From Achatina immaculata (lineage: Eukaryota; Mollusca; Gastropoda; Stylommatophora; Achatinidae): a stretch of DNA of 64,000 bases. The position numbers and the translations under genes were made by a program. Every line of letters begins with the position of its first letter. The first letter of the stretch is position 1. Below are positions 35,271-47,799 of the stretch, piece by piece. The stretch is from contig CM019718.1 in assembly GCA_009760885.1 (NCBI GenBank), positions 23,809,133 to 23,873,132 of the forward strand, read 5' to 3'. Under the pieces are notes generated by a model. The model was not told the origin of the DNA. It saw nothing but the letters and a program-made list of their open reading frames with translations, and searched no databases.

Positions 35271-36977
35271 GAAAATATGTAGACCTATCTATACACAGGA
35301 AAATCTGTAGACCTATCTATACACAGGAAAATCTGTAGACCTATCTATAAGTAGGAAAATATGTAGACCTATCTATACACAGGAAAATCTGTAGACCTAT
35401 CTATACACAGGAAAATCTGTAGACCTATCTATAAGTAGGAAAATATGTAGACCTATCTATAAGTAGGAAAATATGTAGACCTATCTATAAGTAGGAAAAT
35501 ATGTAGACCTATCTATAAGTAGGAAAATCTGTAGACCTATCTATAAGTAGGAAAATCTGTAGACCTATCTATAAGTAGGAAAATCTGTAGACCTATCTAT
35601 AAGTAGGAAAATCTGTAGACCTATCTATAAGTAGGAAAATCTGTAGACCTATCTATAAGTAGGAAAATCTGTAGACCTATCTATAAGTAGGAAAATCTGT
35701 AGACCTATCTATAAATAGGAAAATCTGTAGACCTATCTATAAGTAGGAAAATCTGTAGACCTATCTATAAGTAGGAAAATCTGTAGACCTATCTATAAGT
35801 AGGAAAATCTGTAGACCTATCTATAAATAGGAAAATCTGTAGACCTATCTATAAGTAGGAAAATCTGTAGACCTATCTATAAGTAGGAAAATATGTAGAC
35901 CTATCTATAAATAGGAAAATCTGTAGACCTATCTATAAATAGGAAAATCTGTAGACCTATCTATAAGTAGGAAAATCTGTAGACCTATCTATAAATAGGA
36001 AAATCTGTAGACCTATCTATAAATAGGAAAATCTGTAGACCTATCTATAAATAGGAAAATCTGTAGACCTATCTATAAATAGGAAAATCTGTAGACCTAT
36101 CTATAAATAGGAAAATCTGTAGACCTATCTATAAATAGGAAAATCTGTAGACCTATCTATAAATAGGAAAATCTGTAGACCTATCTATAAGTAGGAAAAT
36201 CTGTAGACCTATCTATACATAGGAAAAATGTAGACCTATCTATAAATAAAAATCTGTAGACTTATCTATAAATAGGAAAATCTGTAGACCTATCTATAAA
36301 TAGGAAAATCTGTAGACCTATCTATAAATAGGAAAATCTGTAGACCTATCTATAAATACGAAAATCTGTAGATCTATCTATAAATAGGAAAATCTGTAGA
36401 CCTATCTATAAAGAGGAAAATCTGTAGACCTATTTATAAATAGGAAAATCTGTAGACCTGTCTATATGTAGGGAAATCTGTAGACCTGTCTAAATATAGG
36501 AACATCTGTAGATCCATTTATATATAGGAAAATCTGTAGACCTATCTATAAATAAGAAAATCTGTAGACCTATCTGTATGCAGGAAAATCTGTAGACCTA
36601 TCTATATATAGGAAAAACTGTAGACCTATCTGTATATAAGAAAAACTGTAGACCTATCTATATATAGGAAAATCTGTAGACCTATCTATATATAGGAAAA
36701 TCTGTAGACCTATCTATATATAGGAAAATCTGTAGACCTATCTATATATAGGAAAATCTGTAGACCTATCTATATATAGGAAAATCTGTAGACCCGTTTA
36801 TATATAAGAAAATCTGTAGACCTATCTATAAATAAGAAAATCTGTAGACCTATCTATAAATAGGAAAATCTGTAGACCTATCTATATATAGGAAAATCTG
36901 TAGACCTATCTATATATAGGAAAAACTGTAGACCTATCTATATATAGGAAAAACTGTAGACCAATCTGTATACAGGA
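35271..36977. repeat. Satellite, 28-bp unit, ~61 copies (1.7 kb)
   Basis: Unit ctgtagacctatctataagt plus aggaaaat, highly uniform. The variable slot changes along the array: tacacagg and taagtagg at the left, taaatagg in the middle, tatatagg at the right. It is the largest array in the window and lies downstream of gene 1. Confidence 0.97.
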
Positions 36978-36979
36978 GA

Positions 36980-38220
36980 ATTTCGCGTTGAGCGGGAAAA
37001 AATAGATAGTTGTAAATAAAACAAACAAATAAACAACATTGAATTCACTGCTACATCATTTTGTTTTCTTGTAGAAAATATTATCACCCAGCGGGTAAAT
37101 AGGGCGTCACTTCCATGAAGGGATCATGCACACACTTCCGTTGACGTGCAAAATCAAATCAGTTTTTGTTGTTGTTTGTTTATTTGTTTGTTTGTTTGTT
37201 TATTTGATTCGTCAACGTTCTTTTAGTGCAAAAGCTATTACCAGAAAGTATCATGTTTTCAGACAATTGTAACTGTTTATAATAGGGCGATTACACACAG
37301 GTATAAAGATGTGTATAAAATAGGAAATAGGCAGTGTGTATTTATGAGTGTCGGAAAGCTGTGTAATTGAGAAAGATTGTGAGTAAATATTAGTATTACT
37401 TGACTTTATAAGTCAAATACTCTTTCACAGCATAGGATTCACTGCTTGTGTGTTTGCTGTAATGTGGGTTTGTAAATGAGACAACTTACAAATGTCTTCA
37501 CACTGAACTGTTTTCATTCATATGCATCAGCTATAGTCAGCTATACACTTTGGTATAGCTTAAAACAATCATGCTTGCTTTGTTGTCGTCTGAGATAAAC
37601 TTGCACTCATTGACATTTCAGTTTCAAATTTATAGACTAACTTTTTTCCACGGGATTTTTAAAGAAACATATCGTTAACTATTTTATATCTTTATTTATT
37701 CTAGAAAATTTCGTCATAAATTTGTTACTTTCGATGGTAAAAGCATTACTCATTTTAAAAACTGTTCTAGTCTAAAGATTGGCAAGATCTAAACAGCTGT
37801 GGAGCTTGCTAAGATACATGCATAAGATATTCAGAGAATTAAAGAAAACCGCGGCAGCCTACTCTCCATCCGGCTTTATATCTGCTTTAATAATTTTCGC
37901 TATGTCCTGGCTGTCAAGAACTCACGTTAGGAGTTATATTCATAAATCAGATGACACGAAATGTTTTGCAAAAAATAGTCTATAATGTATAAGGGTTGAT
38001 GTGTTTGTTTCGGTATCTTTACCCTGTGATAGCAGCTTAGAGTTTTAAGTTTCCTGCCATGGTGAAGCGAAAAATACCACACGAAAAAACCACAGAAAGA
38101 TACAACATCAACAACAACAAAACAGTAAACAGCTGTACTTTATTGCTCGCTAAATCACATGATGATGATAGCTCTTATTAGCAGCTGCAACATATACATT
38201 CATTGGTCAGTTTTAGTTAG
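36980..38220. other. Intergenic, no gene seen
   Basis: Holds a (TTTG)n run near 37170-37205 and short ORFs without domains. Confidence 0.4.
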
Positions 38221-38224
38221 CTGT

Positions 38225-38669
38225 CAGGTAGTGCTATGTCATCATCCTCATCATGTGCCGTGCCGACTGGCGTTGGCTATTATGCTTCTCCAGAGTACAC
38301 GATCCTTCATGCATGCCATTAGCTCAGTTGGTGATCTCCTCTCATACCATCTCGTCATACTGTCCAGTATCATTTCTCTTGGTCTTCCCCTGGCTCTTCT
38401 TCCTTCTATTTGTCCTGTTGTTATAATATTTCTATTCCCCCTCTTCTCATTGTATGTCCTATGAAAGTATATTGTCTCTCTCTCTCTTATTTTTTTTTTT
38501 TTTTGACAAGGTTTTTTTTTGTCTCTCCAGCTCTTCTCATACATTCTTCATTAGTTATTTTTGCTGTCCAGGGGATTCGCAACATTCTTCTAATAAACCA
38601 CATTTCTGCTGCTTCCAATGACTTTTGTGCAGACCTGCCTATTGTCCATGATTCACTTCCGTATAACAA
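38225..38669 (-). mobile_element. LINE C-terminal fragment (family E)
   Basis: Reverse-strand reading: MLYGSESWTIGRSAQKSLEA and EMWFIRRMLRIPWTAKITNE, then a break at a T-rich expansion (38489-38520), then GRRARGRPREMILDSMTRWY and LWRSIIANASRHGT. It ends in a short GAT-rich tail. The motif order is that of RTE-like pol C-termini. Confidence 0.7.
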
Positions 38670-38734
38670 GATATGCTATGTCAACAGTCTTAATTTGAAG
38701 AGAGGGGGGTGGGAGGTGTAGAGAGAGAGAATCT

Positions 38735-38915
38735 TCCACATTTACTGTGAACGAATGCCAATTTTTCCTGTCTTCGGCGAGCCTTTCAACCTCATCAAAG
38801 GATTTTATGCCAGTTAATTTGGCCTCTCTTAACAATGTCCTCTTCAGAGTTTCACGCGGTCTGCCTCTTTTTCTTTGGCCTGTTGTGTTCCACTTGATAG
38901 CTTGTTTTGGGATCG
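38735..38915 (-). mobile_element. LINE family C, 3' fragment
   Basis: The reverse strand carries LREAKLTGIKSFDEVERLAE and DRKNW, the same ending as the copies at 41640, 56694 and 57420. Confidence 0.65.
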
Positions 38916-39009
38916 AAGTAGGAGTGACAGTTCATAAAGTAGAGAAAAAAAACTGTACAAACAGAAATCGATTTTCAAAAGAAACTTACACGTTCTGATC
39001 ATTTTACAA

Positions 39010-39262
39010 GCCGCCGAGTACAAGTTAGAATTGTAAGAAGAAACAATCGAAATTTCGTGGACATGTCATGAGAAGGCAGAAGCTGGTGAACGACAGGAAG
39101 ATTTGAGGGAAAAAGAAGAGAGAGGAAACCATCTCGGTAGACTGACCAAGTGCCATGGGGAAAAAAACCATCTGAACTGATCGGAAACATGACAGACAGC
39201 ATAAGATGGAAATTTATCATCGCCAACACTTCCGGCAAGGCACGTAATGAATGAATGATTGC
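39010..39262 (+). mobile_element. LINE 3' remnant with (AATG)n tail
   Basis: Decayed reading RKKQSKFRGHVMRRQKLVND, then a GKKKRG-like and a final WxxxxxNxxR-like region in broken frames, ending in aatgaatgaatgat. Recognised by the FxGHVMRR motif common before the C-terminus of LINE pol proteins. Confidence 0.5.
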
Positions 39263-39264
39263 AG

Positions 39265-41065
39265 GAAAAAAAATGATTTAAAAGGATGCACTGGACTTGT
39301 TTACTCATTTAAAGTCATATTTTGAATCAAAGCAGTGAATACTTCGACATGAAATATGTTTATGACTGTACCTTGAAAATGTGATTTTTATTGCATATCA
39401 TTTTTTTTAAACCCCACTAATTCATGTCCATGATTAGGGTCAATGAGAGTTTTCTGGAAAAAAACATTGACAAATGCAACAATACATGACTTGTTATGCC
39501 AAAGCAATAGAACATAATAAATGGTATCTCTTTCTTTCGTTTTAAATATTATTTTATTTTAATGTGAAATTGTCACCAGGTATATTGTATGTATAATTTG
39601 TCACTTAATCGGATGTATTCAGATGCACTATATTTTGTGGAAAATGTCTTCTAAACACTGTGACAATGTTAGCACATTTGTTGTTAGACTTGTGAGCATA
39701 AACTCGGGTGCTAGGCATTGCTGTAAGAAGTAATATGAAAATTTCGTACCTTTTATTATCAAAGAAATGAGATATTGCTTAATATATTGTATGTGAAATA
39801 ACAGATAATAATAAATTATGACACATGTGACAGAACTGCTATCATTCTTATCTTTTACTTAGGGCACTACATGGGCTTTTCTCTGTTATATTTTCTCGTG
39901 TGGAACATTTTTTTAAAGCTGGCTGTAGGTAAAGTTTCGCGTTTAGAACATTTTTAATCGGCCATAAGTAAAGTTTCTCGAGTAGAACATTTTAAACCTG
40001 ACCCTAGAGATGGTTGTAAAGTGTTCTACACGCATAATTTTACCTACGCGCGTAAACACTTTTCGGCTCTAGTTAAAATTTACCGCGCAATACATTTTAC
40101 AGCTGGCTCTAGGTAAAATTACGCGAATAGAACACTTTTAAAGTTGGCTGAAATGAAAATGCTCTGAGAACATCTTCTACAAATGCCAAATAAACTTGGG
40201 ATGTTATTACTAACATGGAATGCATTTAAAATTTCACAAAAATTATCACATGAATTTAAGATTTCCCTACAAATACCAAATGACTTTAGGATTTCACTAC
40301 AAATACTATCCGGCAGCGATTTTACTACAAATATCATATGACTTCATGATTTCATGATTTCATATGCCAAACTACTTTGTGATCTCACTAAAAGAGGAAG
40401 GAGGTTAATGTATGAGAGGCGGAAAAGTTTTTAAAAAATATAACCCAAAATCTCAATCAGTACTGATATATAACTCTACCTACGAATATGCCAATACACC
40501 CTACTCTGCAGAGTGAATTTTCTTCAAATATCGACATTTTGTTAAATAAAGGAATTATCGATATTTCCAAACATGCAATCAGTCAAAGATTGGAGCGCAG
40601 GACAGTACGGGATACATGTTTTAAGACAATATTTTGGAGAAGTAATACAACTCACATGACAAATCCTTAAAATGTCAATTTATTTCAGCATCAGAGAAAA
40701 ACTCAAAATCATCACACCGATCCCGGCTGTAGGTCTGCTTCCATCTGGAACCTTTACATTTCAGCATGCAACAAAAAAAAAAAAAGGCACTCCAGTGAGA
40801 TGTAAAAACTGTCGTACAAATTAATCTTCAAATTTCTGCCAAAACTCTGCATTTGATTCACTAAATCTCCTTTGCCAGTTTCAACTTCTGATTTTCAGTT
40901 AGTTACCTCCCTTACCGTCTCCCGCGTTAATCAGCCCCAGATAGATCGCAACTTGACCCTGTTAATGATTCTGCATAAAACAAGGGCAGAATTACGTGTC
41001 TCTTTACACCAGTTTCATGTCCTCCCTGAGAACATGTGCCGGTGACCAGGCCTTCAATACCAACA
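39265..41065. other. Intergenic, no gene seen
   Basis: AT-rich. There is a degenerate repeat near 39890-40140 built on agtagaacattttaaa/ggctctaggtaaa, and another near 40210-40380 built on aaatttcac(t)acaaatac. No coding signal. Confidence 0.4.
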
Positions 41066-41067
41066 CT

Positions 41068-41152
41068 TCACAAACACACTTCACGAAAACACTTCACAAA
41101 CACACTTCACGAAAACACTTCACAAACACACTTCACGAACACACTTCCCAAC
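41068..41152. repeat. Tandem repeat, 27-bp unit, ~3 copies
   Basis: Unit cttcacaaacacacttcacg plus aaaacac. Confidence 0.9.
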
Positions 41153-41639
41153 ACTTGAATCCTTCATTTCTATGGCACTTCTTCTAGTTAGACGACGATG
41201 AAATCATATTTACTTCATAAAGTCTTTTTTTTAAATACATTCACTGAAGTCTTATATTAAAAAGACAAAAACAAAGCAATTCACCCTTTCTTAAGTCGTA
41301 CTCGCATACTGTAGAACATACATTAGCGGGTACAGCATCTTGCCACCATTCCCACCCCACCCCCTCTCCAGACAGCCACTTCCCTGACAAGGGAGACAAT
41401 CTTTTGCTAGATTCTGATCCCCCAAGTGTATGCCTCCTTCATGATGTTAGTGTCATTCCCTTCAGCCAGTCTGCTTGCTTTGTGGATCTCGAACAATGCG
41501 GCAGTTCTAGAACTTTAAGGATGTTGCTGACACTAACAACGCTGGGATAAGTACCCTACTGTCAGTTCTTACTGACTCTGTGTACAGTTGTTTGGACGGT
41601 AACTAGTCAAGCAACGACACAAGGAAACTGATTTTTAGG

Positions 41640-41815
41640 ACTTCCATTGACAGAAAGTTCTTGCCTAGTAATGAGATACTTGAGCCCAAATTAACAGGCA
41701 TAAAATCCTTTGATGAGGTTGAAAGACTCGCCGAAGACAGGAAAAATTGGCGAACTACTTTGCGAGCCCTATGTGACGTTTAACGGCACGGGAAGAATAT
41801 AAGATACAAGATAAG
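41640..41815 (+). mobile_element. LINE family C, 3' fragment
   Basis: The + strand reads GIKSFDEVERLAEDRKNWRT and TLRALCDV with stop, followed by the family tail gaatataagatacaagataag-like sequence. No target-site repeat was recognised. Confidence 0.7.
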
Positions 41816-42394
41816 AATGAGATACTTATTTAGAGAGAATCGAATATGTCGAGGGTTGAAACTTCTATCTCCTCGAAACCGCGACCTAGTTGTTTCTTGC
41901 AAGTCGACACAGTGAAGATATTGAAAGAAAGGAGTCGGATTAGGGGTGGAGTTCGGCGGCTAGCTTGAATGTCTAGATGGATTTGGAAAGCCCTTCTCAA
42001 CAGGCTCCACCACCATGAGGACCTTTACCAGCTTTGTCCTCCTTAGACTGACCGGCACTGACGTCATCCCAGCAAATCTTTGCGACAAAGTAATCACAAA
42101 ATGAAGAGAGGAGGTTGTATGACTGTTTATGTCTTTGAGGGTGTATGTGTGTGTGAGAGAGATTAATGGGTGAAATAGAATATGGGGTGAAAGAGAGAGC
42201 ACATAGAGTGAGAAAGAGTATATGGTGTGAGAGAGATTGAGTATATGAGGTGTGAGAGAGAGAGAGATTCTGGGTTGAGAGTGAATGAGTATACTGGGTG
42301 AGAGAGAATTTGTCAGATCTCTCGAGAGATGAAGTGAGAGAAGATTGAGGTGAGATAAAGTGAGTATATGAAAAGCGATGTGATGAGATGAGAT

Positions 42395-42397
<3 letters not shown>

Positions 42398-42436
<39 letters not shown>
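42398..42436. repeat. (GA)n microsatellite
   Basis: GA run adjoining the GATT tail of the next element. A GAGA-rich, less regular stretch precedes it from 42150. Confidence 0.9.
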
Positions 42437-42441
<5 letters not shown>

Positions 42442-42970
42442 ATTGATTGATTGATCTTTATTTCAAAAGGGTTAAGAATTGGGCACGCAGGCCCGTCTGA
42501 CATTCTGCCCTTTATCATACATCTTTCACTCTATTCCAGACATTCTACAAATATGCTGTTCATATAACAAACATAACTAACATTGAAGCTGAGAGACATA
42601 AAATAAAATATAACATTTACGTTTCGCTCTTAAACATTCACTCAGTACAGAAGTAACTACATACATTATAAATGACTATCTACTAAACAAAATTTTCGGG
42701 ACTATTCAGAAAACAATTAATTGTATTCGGTGTCTGTAAGAGCAGCTTAAGATAACTTTTAAGTTTTATAATTCATGGAGGCATGTAGTCGACATCAAAT
42801 AGATATTGGGAAAGCTTGTAGTTGTAGGAAGGAGTATAATTTATATTTTTTATATAGGATGGGAGGGTATTCCAATGATGAGCAGCAGAATAACTAAAGC
42901 TTTTCTTGTAAAGATCAAGTCTAGGTTTTGGAAGACATATGTTGTTCAAGCGTTGGCTGCACTTTGGGCT

Positions 42971-42972
<2 letters not shown>
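42437..42972 (-). mobile_element. CR1/L2-like LINE 3' end
   Basis: The reverse strand encodes SQRLNNICLPKPRLDLYKKS and FSYSAAHHWNTLPSYIKNIN, the typical C-terminus of CR1/L2/Jockey-type pol proteins (SFxxxxxxxWNxLP). After the stop it has a 300-base 3' UTR and a (TCAA)n tail at 42437-42452. The coding part is cut at a GA run. Same family as 14095-14510. Confidence 0.65.

Positions 42973-43013
<41 letters not shown>
42973..43013. repeat. (GA)n microsatellite
   Basis: GA run at the point where the CR1/L2-like coding sequence is lost. Confidence 0.95.
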
Positions 43014-43017
<4 letters not shown>

Positions 43018-43327
43018 GTGATGAGAGATTTCTATTAGTTACGGAAAAAATAGAAACGCTAATGATATGCAAACTGAAAACTGAAAGTAAGAAAAGCTAA
43101 CTAGAGAAAAGAAAATGAACAGCTGGAGAAAAAAAATCTTGCTGGGGAAGAAGTTAATTAAAATGAGAAATTGTAATATAGAAGAAGAGGGCGCATTCTG
43201 ACAGAAATTAATGGAAGGGAAGAGAAGGGGCAAGTGTTAGATGTGTGCATTCCAGTGTTAGATCTGGCAAGCTACAGTCAATCGTAACACTGCTTCATTT
43301 CTTCATTCAGTAGTAGCAGCATGTAAT

Positions 43328-43388
43328 ACAACAGCCTGAAATACAACAGCCTGAAATACAACAGCATGTAATACAACAGCCTGACAGT
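43328..43388. repeat. Short tandem repeat around aatacaacagcctg
   Basis: Four imperfect 13-15-base units. Confidence 0.8.
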
Positions 43389-43600
43389 CTGCAGGTATGG
43401 ACGTGATGCATACCGCTGAGAATGTCTTGTGTCTTCTTCTTCACGCTGCATGTACTTCGTATAGCGCTGCTCTCTTAACAGGCGGTCTAAAATCTTTTCG
43501 CTGTCTGGCTAGGATACCTACTTCAGTGAGTGTGGTGGTTACAATATCAAAAATATCCTGGCCCCATCCTTTCCTGTCTCCGCTACTGTTTTCTCTGCGC

Positions 43601-44861
43601 TAGCGGTTCTTAACATCGGGTCCATGGATCCCTAGTGGGTCTATGTAAGGATTTTTGGGGGTCCATGGACTAGCAGATAGATCGAGTACTGAGCACTGAA
43701 ACTTTACATCAGACACTGCCATCTTGCATTATTTTCTCTTGCATAATATTGGTAATCGTGCATATCCTTTTCTAGACTTGGATCTTCTGAACTGTCATAC
43801 TAAAGATTCCGTGCTTGATGTCAGATCCAAAGCACGTAAGTAAAAAGGCAATGTTTCAGCATCTGAAGCCGTCGAGTTTCTTGGTCTAGAGATGACAGTT
43901 CTTGCTGGGGCAGAAGCTCTTATCTCCCGATTCCACTACGTGGGACGGGCTGACAGTGGGCTACTGTGCCACCCGATGGGCGACGGTGATAACCGCAAGC
44001 TACGGTCTGCCTCATCCCAGAGGCCAGTCTTTGCCTCATTTATGTTAGACTCGTTCTGGTGTACATGAGTGTACAAACCCAGACAGCGTGTGAAGAGAAC
44101 TGCAGCAATGAGGTTATTGCATTTACCAGTTGGTGACAGACAAAAATGACGAGTGCCATGCATCAAACCACATTAAATTAAGTAAAATAAACACTTCATC
44201 AATTAGTGTATTTTAATTACACAAACAGCAACAACCAATTTTTTATTTTTCAGCATGGTCAAGTTCTTGACACGTGCTCTATTTGCATCATCTTGTAACG
44301 AGATTACTCGGTTTTGTGATTTTTCAAAATACTTAAACGGTTGCCTCAAATTAATTTATGAGCGTTTTAAGTCTTTTTTGACGGAAATTTCTGATTCACT
44401 GTAGCAGTACTGCTTCCAAAAATCTCTGGCTTACTTCTCAAAATATATTCTCGTAAAAGGGCTGTCACTGGGACATGTGCTCCGAATGACTGACAACTCA
44501 CTACCAAAAATAGCACTAAGATGGACACCACAGGGGAGCAGAAGTAAGGGTAGACCAAAAGAGACATGGAGAAGAACAACAGAAAAGATGTTGAGCAATA
44601 GAGGGCTCACCTGGGCAAGAGCAGAAAAAAAGGCGAAAGACAGGCATTTGTGGAAAACCCTTGCGGAAGCCCCATGTGCCCTGGGCACTTAAGGTTCAGA
44701 GAGAGAAAAGGGCTGTCATATTTTATGCGCGTGTGCTCCATTAAGAAAAGTTAGCGTCGTCTGGGTTCTGTTTAGCGCTTTATTTTTTTATTGAGAGGTT
44801 CACTGGTGTTCTCGTACCTTAAAGGGGGTCCATGGCCCAAAAAGACAGTTATGAGCCACTA
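43601..44861. mobile_element. Possible hAT-like element carrying a nested LINE
   Basis: The left end tagcggttcttaac and right end gttatgagccacta are inverted matches (about 11 of 14). Both continue into related ggtccatgg blocks just inside. Flanking 8-mers ctctgcgc and gtctaggc agree at 5 of 8 positions. The interior (minus the 238-base LINE insert) is about 1 kb with no clear transposase, so it is probably non-autonomous. Confidence 0.45.
44468..44705 (+). mobile_element. LINE family A fragment with perfect 13-bp TSD
   Basis: Encodes [40 protein letters not shown] and [20 protein letters not shown], ending PCALGT, then ttaaggttcagagaga. It closely resembles the copy at 23203-23950. The 13-mer aaaagggctgtca stands at 44455-44467 and 44706-44718. 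Its tail is only three GA units. Confidence 0.9.
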
Positions 44862-45409
44862 GTCTAGGCCATCGTATAATTTAATATGAACTACTGTTGT
44901 ATGCCATAATGTCGTTTAATGTGACCAAAACATGATAACCTTCTTTCCTTTGAGAAGCTGAGGGACTATTTTTGTGTGTGCACTACACAGCAGCTAAGGA
45001 AAGATAAGACAGCCAACTATCGTTGTCATTTTTCGTTGTTATTATCGTCATTTTTTAATAGAACAGCAAGCAACCTCAATACAAGGCTTGAACTGAAACA
45101 AACCAACCGAACACAAGGTATTAGAAACAGCAACAGCGTTTTAGAAAATGAGGAAGGATTCGTGATATAAACAAACAAACAAAAAATATAATCCGATTAC
45201 ACGGAGAAGTTGTCAGATTGGCTGTCCAGTGAGCAACGCTCTGCGAAGAACACGCAGCATGAACAGATGAATCAGATTACAGAATGAATTCTGCAGAACT
45301 AAAAAGACGTTGCACAATTACACATTTATTGGGAGCAGAAAAGATACTGGAAAAGGTTTGATTCTATGGTCCGGAAGAAAAAAAAAAGAAATAACTTCGC
45401 TGAAACATA

Positions 45410-45885
45410 CATAGGATGGACTATTGAAACACACATAGTATGGACCCTTGAAACAAATATAGGATGGACCCTTGAAACCATACATAGGATGAACCCTTGA
45501 AACATACATAGGATGGACCCTTGAAACATACATAGGATGGACCCTTGAAACATACATAGGATAAACCCTTGAAACATACATAGGATAGACCCTTGAAACA
45601 CACATAGGATAGACCCTTGAAACACACATAGGATAGACCCTTGAAACATACATAGGATAGACCCTTGAAACACACATAGGATAGACCCTTGAAACACACA
45701 TAGGATAGACCCTTGAAACATACATAGGATAGACCCTTGAAACATACATAGGATAGACCCTTGAAACATACATAGGATAGACCCTTGAAACATACATAGG
45801 ATAGACCCTTGAAATATACATAGGATGGACTCTCGAAACATACATAGGATGGACCCTTGAAACATACATAGGATGGACTCCTGAA
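45410..45885. repeat. Minisatellite, 24-bp unit, ~19 copies
   Basis: Unit gacccttgaaacatacatag plus gata or gatg. Because 24 is divisible by three and the unit lacks antisense stops, all three reverse frames stay open. They predict 8-residue repeats such as VYPMYVSR, GSILCMFQ and KGLSYVCF, giving false proteins of up to 248 aa. Confidence 0.95.
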
Positions 45886-45894
45886 GGAAAGAGG

Positions 45895-46075
45895 AAAACA
45901 GACTGACCAAAGCTGACCTGGCGAGGAACTTTAAAAACTGAGATGAGGAACCGGAAGCATGTCTGTGGCCTTCCTACAAAGAGGTGTGAAGATCGTGTGA
46001 AGTGGAGAGAATTTGTTGTCGCTCTGCAAGACGCCTCAAGAAAAGCAGTTAGCGGTGATTTCATAGCCTACTAGA
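45895..46075 (+). pseudogene. LINE C-terminal fragment
   Basis: The + strand reads KHVCGLPTKRCEDRVKWREF and VVALQDASRKAVSGDF with stop, the DRxxWR ending of LINE pol proteins. Low complexity to its left is the 24-bp array. Confidence 0.4.
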
Positions 46076-46079
46076 GTGG

Positions 46080-47540
46080 AAAGTGACTGGTTATGATTGT
46101 TACTTTTTAACAACAAATTAACGAGCGTCAAAGAAACTTAGTTGACGTTAAAATATAGCAGCTGTCTCATAATTTAAGTGTTGTTTTTTATCGTTTGCAT
46201 CTCACAGTAATTATAAACTCGAGATTGTCACATTGTTAAGCATCGATTAGGATGAGGAGTGGCTTATAGCAATAAATATGCTGCACTAACAAAAGCTTTA
46301 AAAAATAAAATATCGAGGAATGTTTTTGGAGAAGCTGTGGCGCTATTAAGTCTGAAAACTGGTCTTGTAGAAAGTAAAGAAGCTTACAAATATTTGGCGG
46401 GTTGGCACCTGGTGTGCTGTCCCGGGGTCCCTGTGAGTTTCCCGCGTGTAAGGGAAGCCCTTAATTAAAGGATGAAAATAGAAAGGATAACCATGGGGCG
46501 GAAAAAAATAGTTTTGCACAAATTTACAACATTTCTGGCAGAGGCCCTGATGCTGTGTATTTCTATTTCAAGAAGCGCTTTCATGTCCTGTTTTAGGTTC
46601 ACAAAGATGAAACAGCTCTCTGCAGATTTTTCTTCTTTTAAGCGCTGATAACGGTGTGAACAATGTATCCCGATCTGTCGCGTCCTGCAGGTGATCGCCC
46701 TTATTTTGAGAACCGTTTGCACTAAATGTGTTATGTACCCACTTATTTAGACTGACTGGATGCGACGACATTGGTATAAAACGCATTCCTGTACTCTGTC
46801 GAAAAGATCAGGGGCGAGTTTACTTCAACCTGGGGCACTGAAAGTGAGAAAACTGAAGCGGAAATTCTGAATGAAAACAAACAAGTCATCTCCCTTGAGA
46901 TTCGTACATCATAATGAGAGATGAGGAGGGTTTTGTGTCAAGGTCTGGCCCGGGCATCTTTGAGTTAATATTTTGTTCTTAAAATAATAACAGCGAAATG
47001 AAAGATAAGACACATTTTAGGGGGAAAGGTGTCAACAATGAAGTGAAAAATAAGATATAGTTTAAGAAAAAATATCAACAATAAAATGAAGAAAAAGTGC
47101 CAAAATGAAATGAAAGATAAAATGTATTTGATAAAAAAATGTCAAGAGCGAAATGGAGGTTGCAATATAACTAAAGAAAAAGTGTCAACAAAGCTAGAAA
47201 TTCAAAAGCGTTTTGTTTAAAGAGACTTTCTATCAGTGGGAAGACACAGTAAAAATATATTATCAGCATTAACTACTTGTGTTCATCTGTCTACACTTAT
47301 GTGTTTGGCTGTCTGTCCTAAGGTATCCAGGAAACTGAATTCACAAACTTATTGGAGCAGCACTGCATAATATCGGACTGTTAGTTATTGCCAGAAGACT
47401 TTAACATATGTCTAGAGAACAGATCAATAAAATGATTATCTTATTCAGAAATAGATAGCAGGAAAATTATCTGAAACATCTTAGAAACAGACAACAGGCC
47501 AGTGATGTGAAATATCTTATTCAGAAATAGTATACAGACA
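46080..47540. other. Intergenic, no gene seen
   Basis: AT-rich. Degenerate repeats of aaatgaaagataagac-like units occur near 46985-47210. Confidence 0.4.
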
Positions 47541-47547
47541 CTGCGGG

Positions 47548-47799
47548 ATGAGTCCAATAACAAAAAGTTTATACAACAACATTATCTCAAGAAGTGTTGC
47601 TTTACATTTGTATGTTACTCTTCCTATAGTTCTTGTTATACTAATTGCTGCTATTATGGTTAGCTATGCAAATCCAACACTGGTAGATTCAGCCATGAGA
47701 GAAGTTGCTCAGCAAGTTGATGTTTGGCAAAATCCACAACCTGTTGATTCCATCTGCTTAAAACTCAGCTCCTTACACAAACACTGTGAATACATGTAA
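47548..47799 (+). CDS. Hypothetical 83-aa single-pass membrane protein (uncertain)
   Basis: The ORF begins MSPITKSLYNNIISRSVALH. It has one strong hydrophobic segment (VTLPIVLVILIAAIMV, about residues 24-40), then a soluble tail with QVDVWQNPQPVDSICLKLSS and stop. I recognise no family. The composition is less repetitive than that of other small ORFs nearby. It could be a short gene, an exon of a longer gene, or chance. Confidence 0.25.
   Translation: MSPITKSLYNNIISRSVALHLYVTLPIVLVILIAAIMVSYANPTLVDSAMREVAQQVDVWQNPQPVDSICLKLSSLHKHCEYM

Noticed and set aside
35271..36977. CRISPR-like array
   Set aside because: Units are contiguous without spacers and the window is eukaryotic, so it is a satellite.
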